This document shows, one piece after another, positions 1 through 8,085 of a stretch of 64,000 bases of DNA (position 1 is its first letter; each line of letters starts with the position of its first letter). The translations under genes and the position numbers were made by a program. The notes beneath the pieces were generated by a model. The model worked only from the letters and a program-made list of their open reading frames with translations, was not told the DNA's origin and searched no databases. Source of the stretch: Gordonia sp. PDNC005 (GTDB taxonomy: Bacteria > Actinomycetota > Actinomycetes > Mycobacteriales > Mycobacteriaceae); NCBI RefSeq assembly GCF_016919385.1, contig NZ_CP070351.1, forward strand, positions 2,418,001-2,482,000, read 5' to 3'.

Positions 1-275
1 GCGTTCGCGAACAGTTCGTGTGACACGACGCTTCGCCCACTCCACGATCGCATCTGGGCGATCATCGCGGGCCACTTGTCCGCGTGCTCCGGAGCGGCCC
101 AGTCGAGGTATCGCTCCGGCTGGAGGTGAGTCGCCGCATGGAAGTGATCGTCGATCCACTTCCCGGGGTAGAGGAGCCCCTGGGCCATAGCGTGGTCGCG
201 GTTACGCCACAGGCGACCCTGGAGATACGTTGTGCCGGTCTTCGGCAGTCCGACGTGAATGAAGACTGTAGACAT
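1..275 (-). CDS. Sulfotransferase-family protein, N-terminal part only
   Basis: Reading leftward from an ATG at 275, the protein begins MSTVFIHVGLPKTGTTYLQ. The PKTGTT segment right after a short beta strand is the 5'-phosphosulfate-binding loop of PAPS-dependent sulfotransferases, and a downstream NRD resembles the family. Only 91 codons are visible because the gene runs off the window start, so the 3'-phosphate-binding motif cannot be checked. An in-frame GTG at 284 is an alternative start. It diverges from rpsT. The substrate is unknown; actinobacterial members sulfate glycolipids or other metabolites. Family assignment is fairly safe from the N-terminal motif; anything more specific is not supported. 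Confidence 0.7.
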   Translation of the reverse strand, partial: MSTVFIHVGLPKTGTTYLQGRLWRNRDHAMAQGLLYPGKWIDDHFHAATHLQPERYLDWAAPEHADKWPAMIAQMRSWSGRSVVSHELFAN

Positions 276-318
276 GATGACCACGACCGTACTGGGCACG
301 CCCGCGTGCACTCACGAT

Positions 319-347
319 TTGGGTGCGTCCCGCCGCGCTGGTAAAGT
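319..347 (+). promoter_or_regulatory. Probable rpsT promoter
   Basis: TTGGGT (319-324) and TAAAGT (342-347) are separated by 17 bp, a good match to a housekeeping sigma promoter. The transcript would start near 354 and carry an untranslated leader of about 105 nt before the rpsT GTG. The leader is long enough for regulation of S20 synthesis, but I see no specific structure that proves it. Confidence 0.5.
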
Positions 348-458
348 CGTCTGCTGTTGCGCTTGAAGCCGATCGCCGTGCGGTCGCTGAGCGCTGCCCG
401 AACCCAAGAAACGCACGACCGACCCCGGTCGCGGAGTTACGACGAGAAGGATAATCGC

Positions 459-719
459 GTGGCAAACATCAAGTCGCAGATCAAGCGGAACAAGACCAAC
501 GAGGCGCGCCGTCAGCGCAACCAGTCGATCAAGTCGGCTCTGCGCACCGCCCTGCGCAACTTCCGCGAGACCGTCGCCTCGGGCGACAAGGACAAGTCGG
601 CCGAGCTGCTCGTCAGCACCAGCCAGCAGCTCGACAAGGCTGTCACCAAGGGTGTCATCCACAAGAACCAGGCGGCCAACAAGAAGTCGGCCATGGCTCT
701 CGCGGTCAACAAGATCTGA
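459..719 (+). CDS. rpsT: 30S ribosomal protein S20
   Basis: S20 binds 16S rRNA in the body of the 30S subunit. The 86-residue product starts [18 protein letters not shown], is rich in Lys and Arg, and ends with the usual Ala/Asn/Lys-rich helix, matching S20 in length and sequence. An in-frame ATG at 357 would add 34 residues unlike S20. The GTG at 459 is preceded by GAGAAGG at 444-450 with a spacing of 8 nt and is the right start. A strong hairpin follows at 784. The neighbour on the opposite strand is the holA-like gene, as in mycobacteria (rpsT beside Rv2413c). Confidence 0.96.
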   Translation: MANIKSQIKRNKTNEARRQRNQSIKSALRTALRNFRETVASGDKDKSAELLVSTSQQLDKAVTKGVIHKNQAANKKSAMALAVNKI

Positions 720-783
720 CGCGCCGCGGGCTCACGCCCGCCTCGCGGACACCGTCCGCACCATATCTGAACAGCTGCGCAAG

Positions 784-819
784 AACCCCGGTGGTGTCCA
801 CGCGACCACCGGGGTTTTT
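784..819. terminator. Hairpin terminator between rpsT and holA
   Basis: AACCCCGGTGGT (784-795) pairs with ACCACCGGGGTT (805-816) around a 9-nt loop and is followed by TTT (817-819). It lies 65 nt after the rpsT stop and 5 nt before the convergent holA stop, so it may serve both genes. The U tract favours the plus strand. Confidence 0.8.
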
Positions 820-824
820 GTGTG

Positions 825-1784
825 TCAGCGACGGCGAGGACGGAGCCGAGCGACGGTGGAGACCGCGTGTTCGAGGGCGTAGTCCATGTCGGCCGCTTGA
901 CCTTTGACGTCACCGTTGAGCTGCGCGACGACGAGCATCGCCTTCCCGATCGACTCCGAGTCCCACGCGCGGGCCTGACCCTGCAGCTTGCCGACGCGCC
1001 CCGGCGGCATACCCAGTTCTGATGCGACAGAGAATTTGTCGGCGCCACCCATCGATCGAACGCGGGCGATGCCGAATACCGCTTCGGCGAGTGCGTCGGC
1101 GAGCAGGACCCGAGCGGTGCCCCGGTGCTGCGCCCAGGCGAGCGATTCCATGGCACCGGCGAGGTCGCCCGTGACGGCCTTGTCGGCGACCTCAAAACCG
1201 GTCACCTCGGCGCGACCGGTGTAGTAGGTGCGGACTGCGTTCGCATCCACCTTTCCGCCCGTGTCTGCCGCCAACTGGTGACAGGCCGCCGACAATTCAC
1301 GGAGGTCTGAACCCACCATGTCGGTCACGAGTTCGACCACTTCCGGACTCACCCGCACACCGATCTCCCGGAATTCCGAGCGCACGAAGTCGACCCGCTC
1401 GTTCGGCCACTTGGGCGCGACGCATGCGAACTCCTGGGCGCCCGCCTTCTGCAGCAGACCGACCATCGACTTCTGACGACCACCACCGGAGTGAATGATC
1501 ACCATGGTGATCCCTTCGGGCACGGAGGTCGCGGTCGCCGCGATCAATCCCGCGGGCTCCTTACCGGCGGCGTCGGCCGCCTCGACGACCACCACGCGTT
1601 CGTCCGCGAACAGGGACGGACTGAGGAGTTCGGCGAGCTCCGGTGCGGTCACCTCTCCCGCACGAACCCGGGTCACCGGCACGTCAACACCGGCGTCACG
1701 GCGGCGCTCGGCGGTGATGCGCGAGATCACGCGACCGGTCAGGAAGTCGTCGTCTCCGAGGAGGAGGAACAGGCGGTCGCTCAC
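825..1784 (-). CDS. holA: DNA polymerase III delta-subunit-like clamp loader protein
   Basis: HolA (delta) opens the sliding clamp during loading in the replisome. The protein starts MSDRLFLLLGDDDFL, the usual N-terminus of actinobacterial HolA proteins, in which the N-terminal domain carries a P-loop-like but degenerate fold; the C-terminal helical domain follows. Length is about 319 residues, near the mycobacterial protein Rv2413c. I chose the GTG at 1784 because GGAAGGA lies 7 nt upstream; an upstream start at 1814 has no better site. The gene is monocistronic and convergent with rpsT. Its 5' end faces the copper-responsive promoter region of the next cassette. Confidence 0.88.
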   Translation of the reverse strand: MSDRLFLLLGDDDFLTGRVISRITAERRRDAGVDVPVTRVRAGEVTAPELAELLSPSLFADERVVVVEAADAAGKEPAGLIAATATSVPEGITMVIIHSGGGRQKSMVGLLQKAGAQEFACVAPKWPNERVDFVRSEFREIGVRVSPEVVELVTDMVGSDLRELSAACHQLAADTGGKVDANAVRTYYTGRAEVTGFEVADKAVTGDLAGAMESLAWAQHRGTARVLLADALAEAVFGIARVRSMGGADKFSVASELGMPPGRVGKLQGQARAWDSESIGKAMLVVAQLNGDVKGQAADMDYALEHAVSTVARLRPRRR

Positions 1785-1833
1785 GGGTCCATCCTTCCAG
1801 ACGTCCGACGACACCAGTCAGCCCCCTTGCGCA

Positions 1834-1850
1834 ATACCCTCAAGGGGTAT
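1834..1850. promoter_or_regulatory. CsoR-type operator 1 upstream of the copper cassette
   Basis: ATACCC-TCAAG-GGGTAT is a perfect 6-bp inverted repeat with a 5-bp spacer, matching the ATACCC...GGGTAT pattern of CsoR copper-sensor operators. It overlaps a possible promoter (TTGCGC at 1827-1832, TATAGG at 1848-1853, spacer 15). A bound repressor would block polymerase, and copper would release it. The repressor gene is not in this window. Assignment to CsoR is by pattern only. Confidence 0.6.
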
Positions 1851-1868
1851 AGGTTCTCCATTGTGAGT

Positions 1869-1887
1869 GATACCTACAGGGGGTATC
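1869..1887. promoter_or_regulatory. CsoR-type operator 2 upstream of the copper cassette
   Basis: GATACC-TACAGGG-GGTATC is a second perfect 6-bp inverted repeat, centred 36 bp downstream of operator 1 and ending 21 bp before the copZ ATG. TTGTGA (1861-1866) and TATCAG (1884-1889) with a 17-bp spacer form another candidate promoter, so this site too would occlude initiation. Two sites about 3.5 helical turns apart would allow graded or cooperative control. Confidence 0.6.
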
Positions 1888-1908
1888 AGTGAGCGAAGGG
1901 CGAAGACG

Positions 1909-2121
1909 ATGACCGCACATGAGTACCAGGTGACCGGGATGACCTGCGGACACTGCGAGATGTCCGTCCGCGAAGAGGTCGGTGAGATCTCGGGCGTCAC
2001 CGACATCCAGGTGAGCGCGCAGACCGGACTCCTCGTGGTCACTGCATCGGGCGACGTCGACGACGCAGCCGTCATCGCCGCGGTCGAGGAGGCCGGCTAT
2101 TCAGCGGTGCCGGCCCGATGA
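1909..2121 (+). CDS. copZ: CopZ-like copper chaperone (HMA domain)
   Basis: A 70-residue single heavy-metal-associated domain. Residues 11-16 are MTCGHC, the MxCxxC copper(I)-binding loop, followed by the expected beta-alpha-beta pattern ending EEAGYSA. It should pass Cu(I) in the cytosol to the CopA ATPase two genes downstream. The ATG at 1909 is chosen over a GTG at 1867 because 1867 lies inside operator 2 and a GCGAAGG element precedes 1909. The stop overlaps the next start by 4 nt (ATGA at 2118-2121), so the cassette is translationally coupled. Family and role are well supported; copper rather than another soft metal is inferred from the operators and CopA. Confidence 0.9.
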   Translation: MTAHEYQVTGMTCGHCEMSVREEVGEISGVTDIQVSAQTGLLVVTASGDVDDAAVIAAVEEAGYSAVPAR

Positions 2122-3011
2122 AGGCGGGCACCCGACTCGCGTTGTACGGAGCGGGGTTGGCGGTGGCGTTCGCATTGGCTTTCGGCATCTCCGGCGTCGT
2201 CGTCCCGGACAGCGTCGTGACGGCGTGGACGGACCGGTCGACCAGCGATTCCCACGGCGGGGAGCACGGCGGGGAGCAGGTCGACACACACCAGCCTGCC
2301 GGACTGTCGGGCAGTGCCGCGGGCCTGGTCCTGTCCCCCGTCGAGGCCCCGTCGACCGTCGGAGCGGCGGGAACTCTTCGATTCGCGATCCTCGACGATC
2401 ACGGAAAGCCGGTGACCATGTACACCAGAACACATGACAAGGACCTGCACCTGATCGTGGTGCGGAGCGACGGAGCGAACTACGCACACGTTCACCCGGT
2501 CCTGGACCCCTCGACCGGGACGTGGTCGGTACCGTGGACTCCTGACGCCGCGGGGTCGTACCGGGTGTACGCGGACTTCACCCCTGCCGGCGACACCGCG
2601 GAAGGCGTCACCTTGACCCGCACCGTGCAGGTGGCAGGCGATTTCGTTCCGATCACCCCCGATGTCCGCACCACCGCGCAGGTCGACGGATACACCGTCG
2701 CCCTCGACGGCGACCTGGCCGCGGGCTCGTCGAGCGATCTTCGGCTCACCGTCTCCCGCGACGGTGTGCCCGTCACGACTCTCGAGCCCTACCTCGGAGC
2801 GTTCGGGCACCTCGTCGCGCTTCGCGACGGCGATCTGGCGTTCCTTCACGTCCATCCCGACGGCCCCGAACCGGCTCCGGGCTCACGCGGGGGACCCGAG
2901 ATCCGGTTCGGAGCCGAAACACCCACCGCCGGACGCTATCTCCTCTACCTGGACTTCCAGGTGGACGGCACAGTCCGCACCGCAGAGTTCGTCCTCGACG
3001 CGACCGGATGA
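2118..3011 (+). CDS. Membrane-anchored or exported His-rich protein of the copper cassette
   Basis: 297 residues. Residues 8-29 form one hydrophobic segment (signal peptide or anchor), followed by a His-rich stretch (HGGEHGGEQVDTH). The exported part holds two similar modules of about 100 residues: one contains HLIVVRSDG...YAHVHP and the other HLVALRDGD...FLHVHP. The repeated HVHP next to a beta-rich fold looks like a duplicated metal-binding domain. Placed between copZ and copA with a 4-nt overlap to copZ and 21 nt to copA, it is likely an extracytoplasmic copper-binding or sensing partner of the exporter. I do not recognise a characterised family and give no gene name. The duplication is visible; copper binding is inferred. 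Confidence 0.7.
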   Translation: MKAGTRLALYGAGLAVAFALAFGISGVVVPDSVVTAWTDRSTSDSHGGEHGGEQVDTHQPAGLSGSAAGLVLSPVEAPSTVGAAGTLRFAILDDHGKPVTMYTRTHDKDLHLIVVRSDGANYAHVHPVLDPSTGTWSVPWTPDAAGSYRVYADFTPAGDTAEGVTLTRTVQVAGDFVPITPDVRTTAQVDGYTVALDGDLAAGSSSDLRLTVSRDGVPVTTLEPYLGAFGHLVALRDGDLAFLHVHPDGPEPAPGSRGGPEIRFGAETPTAGRYLLYLDFQVDGTVRTAEFVLDATG

Positions 3012-3032
3012 TCAGAGCAGAAAGGAAGCACG

Positions 3033-5297
3033 ATGAGCAGTCGAACGACAACCGTCGTCGGCCCCGACATCGAACTCGAGATCGGCGGCATGACGTGTGC
3101 GTCCTGCGCGAACCGCATCGAGCGGAAACTGAACAAGCTGGACGGCGTGTCGGCGACGGTGAACTACGCCACCGAGAAGGCCAAGGTGACCGTGCCCGAG
3201 GGGTACGACCCGGCCCTTTTGGTGGCCGAGGTGGAGAAGACCGGCTACTCGGCGGCGCTGCCGAAGCCCCCGCAGTCGTCTGACGACCCGGCGCCTGAGG
3301 ACGACGACGCCGACCCGGAACTGACCTCATTGCGGCAGCGGCTGATCGGGTCGATTGTGCTGACCGTCCCGGTGATCGCGATGGCGATGGTTCCGGCGTT
3401 CCAGTTCGAGTACTGGCAATGGGCCTCGCTCACGCTGGCGGCGCCGGTGATCGTGTGGGCGGCATGGCCGTTCCACAAGGCTGCATGGGCCAACCTCACA
3501 CACGGCACGGCGACGATGGACACCCTCATCTCGATGGGAACCTCTGCCGCCTTCCTATGGTCGTTGTACGCGCTGTTCTTCGGGACCGCCGGGACACCCG
3601 GCATGACTCACCCGTTTGAGCTGACGGTCGCCCCGTCCGACGGTGCGGCGAACATCTACCTCGAAGCAGCCGCCGGTGTGACGATGTTCATTCTCGCCGG
3701 CCGCTACTTCGAGAAGCGCTCGAAGCGGCAAGCCGGCGCGGCTCTGCGGGCGCTTCTTGAACTCGGCGCGAAAGAGGTCGCGGTGCTCCGTGACGGCGCC
3801 GAGGTGATGATCGCCGTCGACGACCTCCGCGTGGGCGATGAGTTCGTCGTCCGACCGGGTGAGAAGATCGCGACCGACGGTGTCGTCGTGTCCGGTTCGT
3901 CCGCGGTGGACGCGTCGATGCTCACCGGCGAATCGGTGCCCGTCGAGGTCACGACAAGTGACGCCGTCACCGGCGCGACGGTCAACGCGGGCGGACGCCT
4001 CGTCATTCGTGCAACACGAATCGGCTCGGACACCCAGCTCGCCCAGATGGCGCGCCTCGTCGAGGACGCACAGACTGGGAAGGCGAAGGTCCAACGTCTC
4101 GCGGACCGCATCTCCGGTGTGTTCGTCCCGATCGTGATCGCCATCGCGGTCGTCACGCTCGGCGCGTGGCTTGGCGCCGGGTTCCCGATCTCGGCCGCGT
4201 TCACCGCCGCGGTGGCGGTCCTGGTGATCGCATGCCCGTGTGCACTCGGACTCGCGACTCCAACAGCTCTGCTCGTCGGAACTGGGCGTGGCGCCCAGAT
4301 GGGTGTCCTCATCAAGGGCCCCGAGGTGCTCGAATCCACGCGCGCCGTCGATACCGTGGTCTTGGACAAGACCGGTACCGTCACGACGGGAAAGATGGAG
4401 CTCGTCGACGTCGTAGTCGAGCCGGGCGTCGCCCGCGCCGACGTCCTGCGTCTCGCGGGTGCCGTGGAGAACGCGTCGGAGCATCCGATCGCGCAGGCCG
4501 TCGCGGCGGGTGCCGCCGACGAAGTCGGTGCGCTCGACGTTCCCGAGGACTTCGCCAACATCGAAGGCAAGGGCGTGCAGGGTGTCGTCGACGGCCGAGC
4601 GGTGATCGTCGGTCGAGAATCGTTGCTGGCCGACTGGTCCCAGCATCTCTCCGTCGACGTCGCTGCCGCGAAGGCAATCGCGGAGGGCGAGGGCAAGACC
4701 GTCGTCGCCGTCGGGTGGGACGGGCAGGCTCGAGCGATCCTGATCGTGGCGGACACCGTCAAGGAGACGAGCGCCGAAGCCGTCGCCGGCCTGAAGGCTC
4801 TCGGCCTGACACCCGTCCTGCTCACCGGCGACAACAAGGCCGTCGCCGAGCGAATCGCCGCCGAGGTCGGGATCCACGAGGTCATCGCCGAGGTGCTCCC
4901 GAAGGACAAGGTCGACGTCGTCACGCGTCTGCAGCGTGAAGGCAGGGTCGTCGCCATGGTCGGGGACGGAGTGAACGACGCTCCGGCGCTCGCTCAGGCG
5001 GATCTCGGGCTGGCGATGGGGACCGGCACCGACGTCGCGATCGAAGCATCCGACATCACCCTGGTCCGGGGAGACCTCCGGAGCGCGGTCGACGCGATCC
5101 GGTTGTCTCGCAAGACGCTCCGGACTATCAAGAGCAACCTGTTCTGGGCCTTCGCCTACAACGTCGCGGCCATCCCGGTCGCGGCACTCGGCATGCTCAA
5201 CCCGATGCTCGCAGGAGCGGCGATGGCGTTCTCCAGCGTCTTCGTCGTCGGCAACAGCCTCCGTCTGCGAGGCTTCACCAGCGTCACCGACAGCTGA
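3033..5297 (+). CDS. copA: Copper-translocating P1B-type ATPase
   Basis: 754 residues. An N-terminal HMA domain with MTCASC (20-25) is followed by the membrane pair, the actuator domain with TGES, the CPC transmembrane metal site (401-403), the DKTGT phosphorylation site (Asp445), the nucleotide-binding SEHP element and the GDGVNDAP hinge. CPC plus the MxxxSS-like last helix ([15 protein letters not shown]) is the Cu(I)-export signature of P1B-1 ATPases. It pumps Cu(I) out of the cytosol. GAAAGGAAGC lies just before the ATG. It is co-transcribed with copZ and the His-rich protein under the CsoR-type operators. The call is secure. Confidence 0.97.
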   Translation: MSSRTTTVVGPDIELEIGGMTCASCANRIERKLNKLDGVSATVNYATEKAKVTVPEGYDPALLVAEVEKTGYSAALPKPPQSSDDPAPEDDDADPELTSLRQRLIGSIVLTVPVIAMAMVPAFQFEYWQWASLTLAAPVIVWAAWPFHKAAWANLTHGTATMDTLISMGTSAAFLWSLYALFFGTAGTPGMTHPFELTVAPSDGAANIYLEAAAGVTMFILAGRYFEKRSKRQAGAALRALLELGAKEVAVLRDGAEVMIAVDDLRVGDEFVVRPGEKIATDGVVVSGSSAVDASMLTGESVPVEVTTSDAVTGATVNAGGRLVIRATRIGSDTQLAQMARLVEDAQTGKAKVQRLADRISGVFVPIVIAIAVVTLGAWLGAGFPISAAFTAAVAVLVIACPCALGLATPTALLVGTGRGAQMGVLIKGPEVLESTRAVDTVVLDKTGTVTTGKMELVDVVVEPGVARADVLRLAGAVENASEHPIAQAVAAGAADEVGALDVPEDFANIEGKGVQGVVDGRAVIVGRESLLADWSQHLSVDVAAAKAIAEGEGKTVVAVGWDGQARAILIVADTVKETSAEAVAGLKALGLTPVLLTGDNKAVAERIAAEVGIHEVIAEVLPKDKVDVVTRLQREGRVVAMVGDGVNDAPALAQADLGLAMGTGTDVAIEASDITLVRGDLRSAVDAIRLSRKTLRTIKSNLFWAFAYNVAAIPVAALGMLNPMLAGAAMAFSSVFVVGNSLRLRGFTSVTDS

Positions 5298-5334
5298 CAC
5301 CGACCTCACCGTAGTACTCACGAAAGGCACCACC

Positions 5335-5481
5335 ATGACCGACGACCACACCCCTGCTGCGGGCTGCTGCAGTTCAACCCCGGCATCTCAGTCCGCACCC
5401 GCGGCTGCCAGTTGCTGCAGCACCGTGCCGACCGACACAGTCGCCGACAACGGGCGCGACAACCTGCTCGCGCACAAGTAG
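5335..5481 (+). CDS. 48-residue peptide with two Cys-Cys pairs
   Basis: Starts at an ATG with GAAAGG 7 nt upstream, 37 nt after the copA stop and directly before a terminator, so it reads as the last gene of the copper operon. The product is MTDDHTPAAGCCSSTPASQ then a second CC at residues 27-28 (SCCST) and an ending of DNLLAHK. Four cysteines in two adjacent pairs, no aromatic residue and a Ser/Thr/Ala/Pro-rich background suggest a small thiol copper buffer, in the same spirit as mycobacterial MymT but without visible sequence similarity. I know of no named family. The reading frame, RBS and position are seen; metal binding is inferred. A regulatory uORF-like role is unlikely because nothing follows it on this strand. 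Confidence 0.65.
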   Translation: MTDDHTPAAGCCSSTPASQSAPAAASCCSTVPTDTVADNGRDNLLAHK

Positions 5482-5491
5482 AGACACGGCG

Positions 5492-5527
5492 GTCGCGGCC
5501 CAGCAACGCTGGGCCGCGACTGTTGTT
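5492..5527 (+). terminator. Terminator of the copper cassette
   Basis: A 13-bp perfect stem, GTCGCGGCCCAGC (5492-5504) with GCTGGGCCGCGAC (5508-5520), loop AAC, followed by TGTTGTT. It lies 11 nt after the CC-peptide stop and 10 nt before the convergent comEC stop. Confidence 0.85.
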
Positions 5528-5536
5528 CTCGGCGTC

Positions 5537-7012
5537 TCAGCAGTTGAACGATCGCCTCGTCCGGGCTTTCCGCAGGCCCGAGCAGACACACAGCCCTCCG
5601 CCGCCCACCACCAGGATCGACGCCGCCAACAGCCCCGGAACCTCCGGCCAGACCCAGCCCGGTCCGCCGAGACGATCGGCGACGGCCAGCAGCCATCGGA
5701 CCGGTGGCCCCGTCGCCCGGACCAACAACTCGGCAGGCACCTGGGCCGGACCGAAACGCGGTCCCGTCGCGCCGATCGCAGCAGCCGCGGTGCCCGCGAT
5801 GCCGATCAGCGGGACCGCCGGAGCGACAAGGACGTTCGCGACCACGGCGAACACGCTCACCCTGCCGGTCAGTGCGATGACCATCGGCGTGGTCAGTATC
5901 TGAGCGGCGAGCGTCATCGCGATCAACGACGCCAACCAATCCGGGACGCCGCGGTCAAGCAATGCGAAGCGGATCGGCGCGGACCACACCACCAATCCGA
6001 CAGTCGCCGCGACTGACAGCGCGAAGCCGGGTGCCAGTGCCATCTCCGGCCACCACAGAATCACCACGATCACTGCGGCGCCCAGCGCGGGCAACGCCTG
6101 TGACCGCCGGGAGGTCAGTCCTGCGACGAGTCCGACGGTCCCCATGATCGCTGCCCGCAGCACACTGTCGGTGGGCCGAACCAAGACCACAAAACCGAGC
6201 ACCGCGATCGCGCCGACGATGAACACCGTCCGAGTCGACGCCCCGCACGCCCGTATACACAGCACCACTGCGCCCACGGTGAGCACAAGATTGGAACCGG
6301 AGACGGCAAGCAGGTGCGACAGCCCAGCCGCTTTGAACGTGTCGCGCGTCTGCTGATCAAGCCCTCCGGTGTCACCGAGGACCAGCCCCGGCAGCAGGCC
6401 GCCCGCACGTCCCCCGAGCGCCCTCGCAGCGAGTTCACGCAGGCGGAGTCGGACGACGCCCGCCGCACGCTGCCACCACGGCGCGTCGCCGATCCGCCGG
6501 ACCTCACCCGCGGCGCTCAGCTCCGCCGCGATGAGCCGGTCACGGCCAGAAACCGCGGCCGGTCTGACCCGCACCCGGACTTCGAGTCGCTCACCCGGCA
6601 GCAGGTCGCCGACACTCGCATCAACGTGGAGCCGCGCCGCGATCGGTCTCATCGAACGTCCGGACATACGCTCCATCCGGACCGGGACTGTGACCCGCCT
6701 ACCGCCCGCCTGGCCCATCGGATCGCCTGCCACAGTGACCTCCACGACAGGTTTGCCCTCCGCAATGACAACCGGTGACGAGTCGACCGCAACGACGCGC
6801 AGAATCACGATCACACCCGCTGCCGCCGACAGCGCGCACGATGCGGCCACCGTCGGCGCGATGGTCGACCACCGCCGAACCCGGCACATCGCCGTAGCGG
6901 CCGCGACCAGAATCAGCACCACAGTCACCGACACCGAGAGCGGCGCCACGAGGGCTGCGGCTGTTGTCGCCCAGCAGCCGGCTGCCGGTGCGAGGAGGCG
7001 TAGATCGGCCAT
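5537..7012 (-). CDS. comEC: ComEC/Rec2-type DNA-uptake channel protein
   Basis: 491 residues, mostly hydrophobic, with many predicted membrane helices and the ComEC/Rec2 competence core (for example LLPGLVLGDTGG and HLLAVSGSN). Classical ComEC proteins also carry a C-terminal metallo-beta-lactamase-like domain; this one ends after the membrane domain, as does the mycobacterial protein Rv2414c, so the short form is normal for the group. It would carry single-stranded DNA across the membrane. The start ATG shares one base with the comEA stop (TGATG), indicating coupling. Natural transformation has rarely been shown in these genera, so the physiological role is uncertain. Confidence 0.9.
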   Translation of the reverse strand: MADLRLLAPAAGCWATTAAALVAPLSVSVTVVLILVAAATAMCRVRRWSTIAPTVAASCALSAAAGVIVILRVVAVDSSPVVIAEGKPVVEVTVAGDPMGQAGGRRVTVPVRMERMSGRSMRPIAARLHVDASVGDLLPGERLEVRVRVRPAAVSGRDRLIAAELSAAGEVRRIGDAPWWQRAAGVVRLRLRELAARALGGRAGGLLPGLVLGDTGGLDQQTRDTFKAAGLSHLLAVSGSNLVLTVGAVVLCIRACGASTRTVFIVGAIAVLGFVVLVRPTDSVLRAAIMGTVGLVAGLTSRRSQALPALGAAVIVVILWWPEMALAPGFALSVAATVGLVVWSAPIRFALLDRGVPDWLASLIAMTLAAQILTTPMVIALTGRVSVFAVVANVLVAPAVPLIGIAGTAAAAIGATGPRFGPAQVPAELLVRATGPPVRWLLAVADRLGGPGWVWPEVPGLLAASILVVGGGGLCVCSGLRKARTRRSFNC

Positions 7013-7968
7013 CAGCCGACGGTCACCAGTGGCCGCAGCTTGGCCAGCCTGCTCGGGCCGATACCGTCCACTTCGGCGAGTTGATCAACAGACGAGAACC
7101 GACCATGATCCGAGCGCCACGCGATGATCGCCTGAGCCGTCACCGGTCCGACCCCCGGCAGCTCGTCCAGCTGCGCCTCGGTGGCCGAGTTGAGGTCCAC
7201 CTGCCGGCCTCCGCCGGTCGGCAGCGACCCGCCCGGTTCAGTCGTCGGCCTGTCCCCCGACGTGACCACCGCACTCCGCACCTGATCACCACCGCTGCGC
7301 CCGACGAGGATCTGGTCTCCGTCGTGGACAACCTGCGCGAGGTTCAACGAGAGCAGGTCGGCTCCCGCACCGGCCCCACCTGCTCCATCGAGAGCGTCCG
7401 CCACGCGCGCACCGGCACGCAGACGGACCAGCCCAGGCCGGGACACCATTCCGACTACGCTCACGACTATCTCGGTCGGCGGCGGCGGCGATGGCGGCCC
7501 TGCAGACGGCGTCCCCGTTGGCTCGACTGATTGCTCGAACGCGACGAGCGGCGCGACCGGTTCGTTCTCTCGCAGCAAGGTGTACCCGGCGAACGCACAC
7601 CCGATCAGGCCCACCGCGACCAGACCGATCGCTGCCCTGGGCAGCATCGTCCACCGGTTCTTCCGCTCGTCCCATTCATCGTCCTCGTCATCGTCGACCG
7701 GACGTCGGGACGACTCGACGACGTGGTCGAGGTCGTCGTCGAGGATCTCGAACGAGGCCGACTGCCGCTCCGACCATCGACGTCGGCCCGCACCGGACTC
7801 GAGCCAGTCGGGCATCGCCGTCGCGCCCCATCGTTCCACCGCGGCGTCGACGTCCGGCGTCTCGTCCACCCCGTCTGGCGGCCTCGTCCTGTCGGGCGCA
7901 CGCATCAGACGTGACAGCCGATCCGGCCCCGGCTCGCGGCCCTTGCCCGCCCGCAGATCCATCCCCAT
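7012..7968 (-). CDS. comEA: ComEA-like membrane-anchored DNA-binding protein
   Basis: 318 residues. A charged cytoplasmic N-terminus is followed by a single membrane helix (AAIGLVAVGLIGCAFAGY), a Pro/Ser linker, an SLBB domain (VSVVGMVSRPGLVRL...) and a C-terminal double helix-hairpin-helix (VDLNSATEAQLDELPGVG...) that binds DNA without sequence preference. ComEA captures DNA outside the membrane and hands it to ComEC, whose gene overlaps. Start codons at 7968, 7962 and 7905 are possible and none has a strong ribosome site; I keep the first. The long acidic N-terminus is typical of actinobacterial ComEA. Confidence 0.88.
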   Translation of the reverse strand: MGMDLRAGKGREPGPDRLSRLMRAPDRTRPPDGVDETPDVDAAVERWGATAMPDWLESGAGRRRWSERQSASFEILDDDLDHVVESSRRPVDDDEDDEWDERKNRWTMLPRAAIGLVAVGLIGCAFAGYTLLRENEPVAPLVAFEQSVEPTGTPSAGPPSPPPPTEIVVSVVGMVSRPGLVRLRAGARVADALDGAGGAGAGADLLSLNLAQVVHDGDQILVGRSGGDQVRSAVVTSGDRPTTEPGGSLPTGGGRQVDLNSATEAQLDELPGVGPVTAQAIIAWRSDHGRFSSVDQLAEVDGIGPSRLAKLRPLVTVG

Positions 7969-8085
7969 GGACGCACCGTAGGCGCACGATCGGCCCGCAA
8001 ACCGTCCTCTCAGCAGCCTGTGGAGGGATTCGCCGAGATTCGCAGGTTGTGCACAGCGTCTCGAGCAGGTGCGAGATGAGGCCTG

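Noticed and set aside
3555..5351. A 598-codon open frame on the minus strand opposite copA
   Set aside because: It mirrors copA codons, has no recognisable domain and is the usual GC-bias shadow of a long high-GC gene.
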